9,507 nt of DNA from Bacteroidales bacterium (GTDB lineage Bacteria > Bacteroidota > Bacteroidia > Bacteroidales > VadinHA17): the NCBI GenBank assembly GCA_020353115.1, contig CP070687.1:2604926-2614432 (forward strand). The letters run 5' to 3'. Made by a program: the position numbers and the translations under genes. Positions 1 to 6,047 of the stretch are shown here, piece after piece (within the stretch, counting starts at the first letter, position 1; the number at the start of each line of letters is the position of its first letter). The notes beneath the pieces were generated by a model. That model saw only the letters and a list, made by a program, of their open reading frames with translations. It had not been told where the DNA came from and did no database searches.

Positions 1-843
1 ATAGATCTTACCGTGAAGCAGGTATTTGGCCCATCGCTGGGGCACAATAAAACTGTGTTCAATTATTCCGTCTTCACTTGCATGAACAAAAGAAGTAACT
101 TCTTCCTTAATCTCGCGATAATATTCCTTATATGCATACCTCCCTCCTTCTGCGATATCGTAGAAACCTGATTCAATAGATTTTCCATCCATTGTGTAGC
201 ATTCATAATGATCTTCCGTCCATATGATTGCGATATCGAGGTTTTCAGGTTCTTCTTCAAGGTTATCCATAAACACGTCTCCATGGTAGTGCGATTGAAC
301 AGTGGTAAGTTCCCAGATTCCTTCAAGGGGCCTTAAACGCTCAAGTCTCCCGTTAAAGAAATTTTCGAACTCCGTCCTGTCAGCATATTCCAATGAATCC
401 GGCTCCGGACGGAGATCACTCTTGTCCAGCCAGACACCGAAGAAGTTGAACCCGGACACCGGTTTTTCAATTACATCAATTTTTCGAAGCGAAGTATCTA
501 TTGCAGGGAAATACAATTGGAATTCAAAATCCTCATCATCTGCATTCAGTTTGATCCTGTCAGGACACAGTGTAATCTCTTTAGCCATAATCATGTATTT
601 CCGCTCATTGGAATTAGATGGCTGAATATAAAAATTCTTGTCTGCACAGATCCAGACATCTTCTTCCAGATTAACATAGACGAAATCAATAATCGTAAAT
701 ATGTCGTCAATTTCAATCTTTATTATCTGCACCGATTCATCGGTTCTCCTTTCCATTTCAGGGAAAATGGTGATTTGTGCCAGGGAAACCTGGTAAATGC
801 AGAAGAAAAGTATCAATCCGAACAAACAGTACCCTTTTCGCAT
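1..843 (-). CDS. Exported protein of unknown function, N-terminal part (gene runs off the window)
   Basis: An open frame of 281 codons begins at ATG 843 and reaches base 1 without a stop, so the C-terminus is missing. The N-terminus (MRKGYCLFGLILFF...SLAQ) is a clear Sec signal peptide, probably cleaved near residue 22. Residues about 35-140 form a beta-rich segment that ends in 'LYFPAIDTSLRKIDVIE' and 'FNFFGVWL', a pattern I associate with exported Bacteroidota proteins, often ahead of other domains. Residues about 172-281 begin 'PLEGIWELT' and continue 'IAIIWTEDHYECYTMDGK', resembling a lipocalin-like or small beta-barrel repeat seen in the same protein group. No catalytic motif is visible. 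It lies 115 bp downstream of the permease gene on the same strand. The coding call is well supported by the signal peptide and the long frame; the domain comparison is from memory and the function is unknown. Confidence 0.85.
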   Translation of the reverse strand, partial: MRKGYCLFGLILFFCIYQVSLAQITIFPEMERRTDESVQIIKIEIDDIFTIIDFVYVNLEEDVWICADKNFYIQPSNSNERKYMIMAKEITLCPDRIKLNADDEDFEFQLYFPAIDTSLRKIDVIEKPVSGFNFFGVWLDKSDLRPEPDSLEYADRTEFENFFNGRLERLRPLEGIWELTTVQSHYHGDVFMDNLEEEPENLDIAIIWTEDHYECYTMDGKSIESGFYDIAEGGRYAYKEYYREIKEEVTSFVHASEDGIIEHSFIVPQRWAKYLLHGKIY

Positions 844-863
844 GGCCGGTTAAATTTCACATC

Positions 864-893
864 CAAAATAGTCAATTTCGGTGAAATGGTCAA
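864..893 (-). promoter_or_regulatory. Possible Bacteroidota-type promoter upstream of the 1-843 gene
   Basis: Read on the minus strand, TTG (891-893) is followed after 20 nt by TATTTTG (864-870). This resembles the Bacteroidota sigma-70 consensus (-33 TTG, -7 TAnnTTTG), but the -7 element is one base short. It would start transcription only about 15 nt before ATG 843. This is a pattern match only; the gene could instead be transcribed from the permease upstream. Confidence 0.25.
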
Positions 894-958
894 CAGGTGT
901 TTCTGACCGGATATGAATTATCGAGGCATAGTACTAATGGTCAATATCCATTATCCTT

Positions 959-3397
959 TTATTCCACTCTCAGGCTTACTGCAGGATTAGCCATAGCTGC
1001 CTTAAATGCCTGGTAACTGACCGACAGGATTGCGATGGTTAAAACTATGACAGCAACAAGGATCAGGTAGGTAAAATACAGGGCAGGATTGAAATTAATA
1101 TGGTATGCGAAATTCTGAAGCCATTGATTAACTGCAAAATAGAATGGCACAGACAGAACCGTGGCGATACCAAGAAGGACGATTGTTTCTTTTGACAGGA
1201 GGTAAAAAATAATGTTAACCGAAGCGCCCATGGCTTTCCGGATACCAACCTCTCTGGTCCGTTGTGCGGCTGCAAAAGAAATTAAGCCGAGCAATCCCAG
1301 GCAGGAAACAAACACAGAGAGTATGGAAAAAACAGCCAGGATCTGGCCGGTTCGTCTTTCCGGTTCAAATAATTTCCCGAATTCATCATCAAGCCAGAAG
1401 TATTCGAACGGATACCATGAATTGAACTCCTCCCAGGTTTGTTTCACGAATGAAACGGTTTCCGGTATATTCTCCGGCTGGATTCGCACCATAATATATC
1501 CCTCCCAGTTTCCCGGCATAAAATGAAAGGCCATGGGATGAATGTCTTCGTGCATCGATTCATAATGAAAATCTTTCACGACACCGATAACCGGTCTGAA
1601 CTGATCCTCTTCCGGTATCTGGCCGGGTTCATAAAATCGGGTAGTAAGGGGATCTTCCAGGTTCAACGCTTTTACGGCAGCCTCATTGATCACAATCGCG
1701 AATGAATCCGTGGGCATTTCCCTGCTGAAGAACCTTCCCTCTACTATCTCCAGATCAAGGGCATCGGCCACTTCCCGGCTAACATAAGAAGTCATCAACA
1801 GAAGAATATCGCTCCGGCTCTGTCCCTCAAGCCAGTGTGCATTGTTCCAGAAAGATCTTGATGGAATGTGGGTGGAATTTCCTGCACTGACAATGCTGGA
1901 ATTGTTTACAAGTACTTGCTTGAATGCATCGATCTGTTCCCGGAGGGCATCCGATCTGCGAATAACCAGTACATTTTCCTTGTCAAAACCAAGATCCTTT
2001 TTCTGCATAAACCTTAACTGGCTGTAAACGATAAAAGTACCCATCAGGATGATAATGGCTATCGTAAACTGTATGACGACCAACAAACTTCTGAGTCTCC
2101 CCTTCCCGGCTCCTTTCACCAACTCACCCTTCAAAACAGCTGCCGGCCGGAATGATGCAAGTACAAACGCCGGATAGGTCCCTGCAAGAAGACCTACCAG
2201 GATTGCCAACACAAGAAGCAATGGAATGAAATAATAACTACCAAACAGATCGAACCGAAGTTCCATCCTGATCATGTTGTTATAATAGGGCATTACCAGG
2301 TTTACCAGCAGAACCGCAAGTACCAGGGCAACCAGACTCAAGAAAACAGATTCCGTCAGGAACTGGCTTACCAGCAGGGATTTGTTCGATCCGACAACCT
2401 TTCGTATCCCCACTTCCCTGGATCTTCCGGTTGATCTTGCCGTGGCCAGGTTCATGAAATTGATACATGCAATAACCAGTATCAAAACTGCGATTACCGA
2501 GAATATATAAACATATGCAGGATTCCCGTTTGGTTCGATCTCCACCTGGAGATTAGAATAGAGGTGGATATCCTGTAAGGGCTGAAGAAAGTAGCCAAAA
2601 GCATTTCCTGCAGCAAAAAATTCCTCCACCCCAATGCCTAAAAATTCCTGTATCAGAGGCCCGACATATTTCTCAATAATTCCATTTATATTTTCAGTCG
2701 ACCGTTCAACATCAGTACCCGGGAACATGGTGACATAGGTATAATAATTATGATTCAACCAGTTGGTACTTCGGCTTCCGCCAATCGTAACCATTGAACC
2801 AAGCAATTCAAAATGAAAATGAGAATTGACGGGAATATCCTCCAGTATTCCTGTGACGGTATACAAGGTCGTATCATTTTCCACCTGCACCGTTTTGCCC
2901 ATCGGGTTGTCATTACCAAAATACCTGTTGGCCGCTTTCTGCGTCATAATAAGACTTTGCGGTTCGTCCAGAGCCGTTTCGGGATTACCCTGAATGAAAG
3001 GGAAAGTGAATACATCAAAGAAAGTGGAATCGGCAAACTTAAAGGTCTCATCGGTTTCCATAAATTTCCTCTCACCTTGTTTCACCAGCCAGCCACCGAA
3101 CTTTGCTATCCTTGTAACATGTTCAATTTCGGGATATTCCGTTGCCAGAACCTGGTACATTGGTGCTGCCGTAACGGCCTGGTTCAATTCATTTCCAAGC
3201 ATTTTCCCCCTGACACCGATACGATATATCCTTTCGGCATCTTCATGAAACCGGTCATAGGTTATTTCATTGATGACATACAGGGAAATTAATATGCTGC
3301 AAGCTAATCCAATGGCCAGGCCTGCAATATTGATCGATGCATAACCGAACTGTCTGAACAGGTTTCGGAAAGCCACTTTCAAAAAGTTTATAATCAT
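959..3397 (-). CDS. FtsX/MacB-type ABC transporter permease, 812 aa, two-half architecture
   Basis: An inner-membrane permease of the type that works with a LolD/MacB-like ATPase to move substrates or transmit force across the envelope. It has the full duplicated layout: a transmembrane helix at residues about 19-43 after 'FLKVAFRNLFRQ'; a first periplasmic MacB-core domain (about 45-290, including 'YFGNDNPMGKTV' and 'VTGILEDIPVNSHFHF'); FtsX helices at about 295-318, 345-370 and 388-415; another helix at about 437-460; a second periplasmic domain (about 465-680, 'VIGVVKDFHYESMHEDI'); and a last FtsX unit of three helices (about 683-710, 735-755, 772-795). The cytoplasmic coupling motif REVGIRK occurs twice, at 327-333 and 715-721, each before a VGS or MGAS segment. 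The length is normal for Bacteroidota members. No ATPase gene lies in the window, so the partner is elsewhere. Substrate is unknown. The start ATG is preceded by an A-rich leader with no Shine-Dalgarno site. Confidence 0.96.
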   Translation of the reverse strand: MIINFLKVAFRNLFRQFGYASINIAGLAIGLACSILISLYVINEITYDRFHEDAERIYRIGVRGKMLGNELNQAVTAAPMYQVLATEYPEIEHVTRIAKFGGWLVKQGERKFMETDETFKFADSTFFDVFTFPFIQGNPETALDEPQSLIMTQKAANRYFGNDNPMGKTVQVENDTTLYTVTGILEDIPVNSHFHFELLGSMVTIGGSRSTNWLNHNYYTYVTMFPGTDVERSTENINGIIEKYVGPLIQEFLGIGVEEFFAAGNAFGYFLQPLQDIHLYSNLQVEIEPNGNPAYVYIFSVIAVLILVIACINFMNLATARSTGRSREVGIRKVVGSNKSLLVSQFLTESVFLSLVALVLAVLLVNLVMPYYNNMIRMELRFDLFGSYYFIPLLLVLAILVGLLAGTYPAFVLASFRPAAVLKGELVKGAGKGRLRSLLVVIQFTIAIIILMGTFIVYSQLRFMQKKDLGFDKENVLVIRRSDALREQIDAFKQVLVNNSSIVSAGNSTHIPSRSFWNNAHWLEGQSRSDILLLMTSYVSREVADALDLEIVEGRFFSREMPTDSFAIVINEAAVKALNLEDPLTTRFYEPGQIPEEDQFRPVIGVVKDFHYESMHEDIHPMAFHFMPGNWEGYIMVRIQPENIPETVSFVKQTWEEFNSWYPFEYFWLDDEFGKLFEPERRTGQILAVFSILSVFVSCLGLLGLISFAAAQRTREVGIRKAMGASVNIIFYLLSKETIVLLGIATVLSVPFYFAVNQWLQNFAYHINFNPALYFTYLILVAVIVLTIAILSVSYQAFKAAMANPAVSLRVE

Positions 3398-3416
3398 TTT
3401 GGTTTGTCTTTGGTTT
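3398..3416 (-). repeat. Short direct repeat abutting the permease start codon
   Basis: On the minus strand the 8-mer AAACCAAA occurs twice, separated by GAC, and the second copy ends directly at the permease ATG. It may act as an unstructured A-rich translation leader, which suits a phylum where Shine-Dalgarno pairing is rare, or it may be chance. The repeat is certain; its role is not. Confidence 0.3.
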
Positions 3417-3507
3417 ATCCTTGATATCTGGCAATATGACGCTTCCGATGATGTTTTGTTACATTGTCATAGATGGCGCAGGTTTACTACCGGCACCGGG
3501 AAAAACA

Positions 3508-3948
3508 TTACTCCTCATGATCCTGCATTTCCCAAAGTACGTTGATAATCCTCCATCCATCCCGTGTTTTTACTAGGTGAAGATAATCAACATAATCATA
3601 GGATAAGGCCACAGCTGTTGCAATTCCCTTATATATATGCAGGATTTTCACTTTATTGTTTATTTTATCCTTTGGTGTTCTTGTTCCTGCCCCTGCTTTC
3701 GTATATTCCAGCATGGTATTTTTTGTCAACGAATTGATCAGCTCGATTTCCGTATTTGGAATCTTCTGCTGATTTCTCTTTGCCAGTTCCGGGTGAAGAG
3801 CCTGATCCATTCTTTCCACATTACCGCTGTACCAGCCTTCGAGGTAGTTCAGGGCAGCTTTCTGAATCGCCAGTGTATCGTTGTCAACCTGCGCTTTGAC
3901 GAAGCTTGAGATTGCCAGCATCGTCAGGATAATCATCATTTTTTTCAT
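3508..3948 (-). CDS. Exported putative lumazine-binding / NTF2-like protein
   Basis: A small secreted protein of 146 residues. Residues 1-20 (MKKMMIILTMLAISSFVKAQ) are a signal peptide with probable cleavage just before or after Gln20. The mature part has the order of the Lumazine_bd_2/NTF2-like fold (cone-shaped alpha+beta): helix 'AIQKAALNYLEGWYSGNVERMDQALHPELAKR' (about 27-58), a variable helix, then strands including 'KVKILHIYKGIATAVALSYDYVDYLHLVKTRDGWRIINVLWE' (about 99-140). The 'YLEGWYSGN..RM..ALHPEL.KR' signature is characteristic of the family. Members are usually of unknown function and the name does not prove lumazine binding. The gene sits 110 bp before the permease and about 165 bp after the protease; co-transcription is possible but not shown. 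The start is ATG followed by a lysine-rich n-region. Confidence 0.88.
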   Translation of the reverse strand: MKKMMIILTMLAISSFVKAQVDNDTLAIQKAALNYLEGWYSGNVERMDQALHPELAKRNQQKIPNTEIELINSLTKNTMLEYTKAGAGTRTPKDKINNKVKILHIYKGIATAVALSYDYVDYLHLVKTRDGWRIINVLWEMQDHEE

Positions 3949-3979
3949 AACTGTAAAATTAAGGTTTCTATAACTTAAA

Positions 3980-4099
3980 TTAAAAAAAATAATCCGTTTT
4001 GCTTTCCTGCAACTCCAAATTTTCAGGTTCTGCCGATCCTTTTGCCAGGGAGGGATTCAGTAAAAGAATAAGCGCGATATATTTCATCATACATTTCAT
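3980..4099 (-). CDS. Possible small exported peptide (39 aa)
   Basis: This open frame between the protease and the NTF2-like gene reads MKCMMKYIALILLLNPSLAKG and then an acidic tail ending KTDYFF before TAA. It has the three parts of a Sec signal peptide: a lysine-containing start, an uninterrupted hydrophobic core (YIALILLL) and a small-residue cleavage region (SLAKG). Only about 17 residues would remain after cleavage. The ATG at 4099 lies 13 nt after the protease stop and is preceded by the purine run AGAGAG, so translational coupling is plausible. Alternative in-frame starts are at 4090 and 4087. It could be a genuine secreted peptide, the 5' stub of a decayed gene, or chance. No homolog is recognised. 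Confidence 0.35.
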   Translation of the reverse strand: MKCMMKYIALILLLNPSLAKGSAEPENLELQESKTDYFF

Positions 4100-4112
4100 A
4101 CTCTCTGCTCGT

Positions 4113-5591
4113 TCATTTTTTATTTTTCCCCAGAACGGCGTTGAAATCGGGTATACCATATCCATGAACATATGTTGTATCCCATACTCCATATTCCCTG
4201 TAATAACTGCCGGTATGAGACAGGTTTTTCCTGATTTCATCTACGGTCCAGTCCGGGTGAGCCTTGACGAGGCAAGCGATCCCTCCGGCAATCAGAGGTG
4301 TTGCAATGGAGGTACCGGCAGCCGCAAGGTACAGTTCATTCTCACTTGCAGATACCGTGTACGTTCCACTACCTCTTCCCAGTATTTCGGGCTTTAGGCG
4401 GCCATCTGCGGAAGGTCCGTCCGAGCTGAAAAGCGTGATTTCATTAAATTCATCGACCGCTCCGACGGTAATAACCCGGATGGCATCAGCCGGTGTTTCC
4501 AGGTGGCTGGTTTCCGGATTATCATCGTGGCCTGCATTGCCGGCTCCCTGGACACCAATCATTCCATTGCCGGTTGCAATATTCCATCCCTGAGCCATTA
4601 GCGATGTTTTTCCATCCATCTGATCTTTACTGTAATGATCGTAAATCACGAGGGAAGATGTGGCAATATCTGCCCCGTTCGATTCAGCAAATTCCAATGC
4701 ACTAACAAACCATCTCTCTTCAAGTGGATATTCTTCTACCACATCCTCAGGTTTGCAAAGAATATACGTTGCATCATAGGCTGATCCGACCAGTTCCTGC
4801 GGAGAGTATGCCGCCATAACCCCAAGGGAATGCGTTCCGTGGTAATGCTGATCCTGGGGGTCTCCAGCTTCAGGTGAAGTGACGGTATCATTGTTCACCA
4901 GATCCCATTCTTTCAAAACCCTTATCCGGTGACCGGGATTATTAAATGCCTTATGTTCAAGGTCAAACCCCGTGTCCAGAACGGCAATGACTATTCCCTC
5001 ACCTGTCCATCCTTCTTCATGAACCCTTATGAGATTAATCTGACCATTCTGGGAGGCTGACAAACCGTAAAAATTGCTTTCATAGCCAGGCAGATCACTG
5101 GCCTTTTTCCCATTGAAATAGGAACTCTGTGCATAGATCGGATCCCGGTAATCCCCCCTCTTCAGGTTTTTTTCATGAACATCAAGTACATCCCTTACAC
5201 AATTCAGCATTTTGATACGATCCAGTTGATCCTGTGTCGCCAAAACAGATACTCCGTTCATCCAGCGGCTCTTGATTAATACTTTCGCCCCGGTCTTGCC
5301 TACTTTCCTCAGGTATGCATCATTGAGCGGGAAATCCCTTTCATCAAACAGGCCCGGAAAGATGCGTTTCGCTTCTCTTCTTTTGAGAGCCCTGGGGTTA
5401 TACCTCTTTTCCAGATCAGAAATGATCCGTTTCCGTTGTTTTTCCGACCGTACTCCCTTATCCCGAAACTCAACCCATGCATCATAGTATTGAATTTCCG
5501 GGATTGCAATAACAGGATCAGATCCCGATGTAGCTTTGGTGCAACCTGTAAAAACCAGGGCAATCAGTGATAATATCAGAAGCTGTACCAT
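4113..5591 (-). CDS. Subtilisin-family (S8) serine protease, predicted lipoprotein
   Basis: A secreted endopeptidase. Numbering from ATG 5591 gives 492 residues: a hydrophobic signal ending in a lipobox-like FTGC (Cys17); an I9-like propeptide at about 30-145 ('AWVEFRDKG', 'PRALKRREAKR', 'SRWMNGVSVLATQDQLDRI'); and the S8 catalytic domain at about 175-485. All active-site residues are visible: Asp206 in AVLDTGFD, His251 in HYHGTHSLG, the oxyanion Asn352 in GAGNAG and the nucleophile Ser428 in AAGTSIATP, so it should be active. It ends shortly after the catalytic core, with no type IX secretion tail or extra domain; lipid anchoring to the inner or outer membrane is inferred. A GTG at 5609 would add MKKEYD. 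I prefer ATG 5591 because AAGGAG lies exactly 6 nt upstream, although the longer form supplies the positive charges usual in a signal peptide. It has a long upstream gap and probably its own promoter. Confidence 0.95.
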   Translation of the reverse strand: MVQLLILSLIALVFTGCTKATSGSDPVIAIPEIQYYDAWVEFRDKGVRSEKQRKRIISDLEKRYNPRALKRREAKRIFPGLFDERDFPLNDAYLRKVGKTGAKVLIKSRWMNGVSVLATQDQLDRIKMLNCVRDVLDVHEKNLKRGDYRDPIYAQSSYFNGKKASDLPGYESNFYGLSASQNGQINLIRVHEEGWTGEGIVIAVLDTGFDLEHKAFNNPGHRIRVLKEWDLVNNDTVTSPEAGDPQDQHYHGTHSLGVMAAYSPQELVGSAYDATYILCKPEDVVEEYPLEERWFVSALEFAESNGADIATSSLVIYDHYSKDQMDGKTSLMAQGWNIATGNGMIGVQGAGNAGHDDNPETSHLETPADAIRVITVGAVDEFNEITLFSSDGPSADGRLKPEILGRGSGTYTVSASENELYLAAAGTSIATPLIAGGIACLVKAHPDWTVDEIRKNLSHTGSYYREYGVWDTTYVHGYGIPDFNAVLGKNKK

Positions 5592-5597
5592 ATCATA

Positions 5598-5603
5598 CTC
5601 CTT
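5598..5603 (-). promoter_or_regulatory. Shine-Dalgarno-like AAGGAG before the S8 protease start
   Basis: AAGGAG on the minus strand is followed by a 6-nt spacer and ATG 5591. It is the strongest ribosome-binding-site match at any gene start in the window; most other starts here have only A-rich leaders. It argues for ATG 5591 over GTG 5609, but the same bases encode Lys-Lys-Glu in the longer reading, so it could be coincidental. An out-of-frame ATG (5594-5596) lies inside the spacer. Confidence 0.5.
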
Positions 5604-5703
5604 TTTCACAGGTTGCAGTAACTTTATGTTTCAATTTATGAATTTGATCTGTTGCATAACCACCGACGTATACGGTTTCTCATCCCATCGGTCACTTGAC
5701 TGT

Positions 5704-5760
5704 CTGACGGTTAGGGTTTCACGCCCTGATAAATCCGTCAGGTTTGTGAAACCTGCCAGG
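5704..5760. repeat. REP-like double palindrome (BIME-like)
   Basis: The core CAGGTTTGTGAAACCTG (5739-5755) is a perfect 7-bp inverted repeat around a 3-nt loop. A second related unit lies next to it in the opposite orientation: on the minus strand 5711-5731 reads ATCAGGGCGTGAAACCCTAAC, closely matching GTCAGGTTTGTGAAACCTGCC on the plus strand at 5738-5758. In addition CTGACGG (5704-5710) pairs with CCGTCAG (5735-5741). Paired inverted palindromic units in an intergenic space resemble REP/BIME elements, and CAGGTTT...AAACCTG palindromes are, from my recollection, widespread in Bacteroidota. It may act as an mRNA-stabilising hairpin or attenuator between the two transcription units. The palindromes are certain; the class and role are inferred. 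Confidence 0.55.
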
Positions 5761-5899
5761 CTTTCAAAGAATATAATTTCCCGTTCAACCAGTCAGCCAT
5801 TATTTGCATCACGAGTATCCAACAGAACAAATTTCCTTTCCGGGTACTGTACCAGAGCATTAGCCTTGGACAGGGAATTCCCGGTTTATTAAATTCCAT

Positions 5900-5907
5900 C
5901 AAATTTA
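5900..5907 (-). promoter_or_regulatory. Possible promoter -7 element for the S8 protease unit
   Basis: On the minus strand TAAATTTG matches the Bacteroidota -7 consensus TAnnTTTG exactly. The nearest upstream TTG is only 15 nt away, shorter than the usual 19-21, so the -33 match is weak. If real, the protease would have a leader of about 300 nt containing the REP-like hairpins. Confidence 0.25.
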
Positions 5908-6047
5908 AAGATTATAAACGAACAAGGATGTCCGTTTTACTTTCATTTTCGTACAACGATCATCCCTGATCCTTTCATGAATGAACAGATGTTCTTATCA
6001 CTGGCTTGCTTCCCTGGCTTGTCAACACGGCTGGGGTTGAGAATACC

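Larger units (their letters stand above)
5592..6047. other. Non-coding gap between esterase-like gene and S8 protease gene
   Basis: This 456-bp stretch is the only long region without a convincing gene. Frames on both strands are short and lack signal peptides, recognisable motifs or sensible starts. It holds the REP-like double palindrome at 5704-5760, a possible promoter -7 element at 5900-5907, and the leader of the protease. No strong U-tract terminator is visible after the esterase-like stop at 6048. Confidence 0.6.

Noticed and set aside
63..326. A minus-strand frame of 87 codons beginning MKESGNLP
   Set aside because: It overlaps the longer open minus-strand gene (1-843) in another frame; the longer frame starts with a signal peptide and stays open to the edge.
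517..906. A 129-codon plus-strand frame over the start of the 1-843 gene
   Set aside because: Antisense to a frame with a clear signal peptide and coherent beta-rich protein; the translation is not protein-like.
935..953. Inverted repeat TAATGG...CCATTA just after the permease stop
   Set aside because: Only a 6-bp AT-rich stem with no following U-tract on the transcribed strand; too weak to call a terminator.
2813..3292. A 159-codon plus-strand frame inside the permease gene
   Set aside because: It lies wholly antisense to a well-supported coding region and its translation has no recognisable family features.
3490..3499. CCGGCACCGG after the NTF2-like gene, a possible terminator stem
   Set aside because: A 4-bp stem with a 2-nt loop cannot fold well, and on the transcribed strand the T run lies before the stem rather than after it.
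5793..5885. A 30-codon minus-strand stretch between stops that reads plausibly (ALVQYPERKFVLLDTRDANNG)
   Set aside because: No start codon with a leader, preceded directly by two stops, and short enough to arise by chance; it could be the relic of a lost gene but nothing supports that.
5536..5892. A 118-codon plus-strand frame across the protease start and the REP-like element
   Set aside because: Cysteine- and serine-rich translation without any domain or export signal, overlapping the N-terminus of a solid gene and the palindromes; treated as a chance frame.
5958..5971. GATCATCCCTGATC, a 5-bp stem with a 4-nt loop
   Set aside because: Short, with no U-tract on either strand and not next to a gene end; likely chance.
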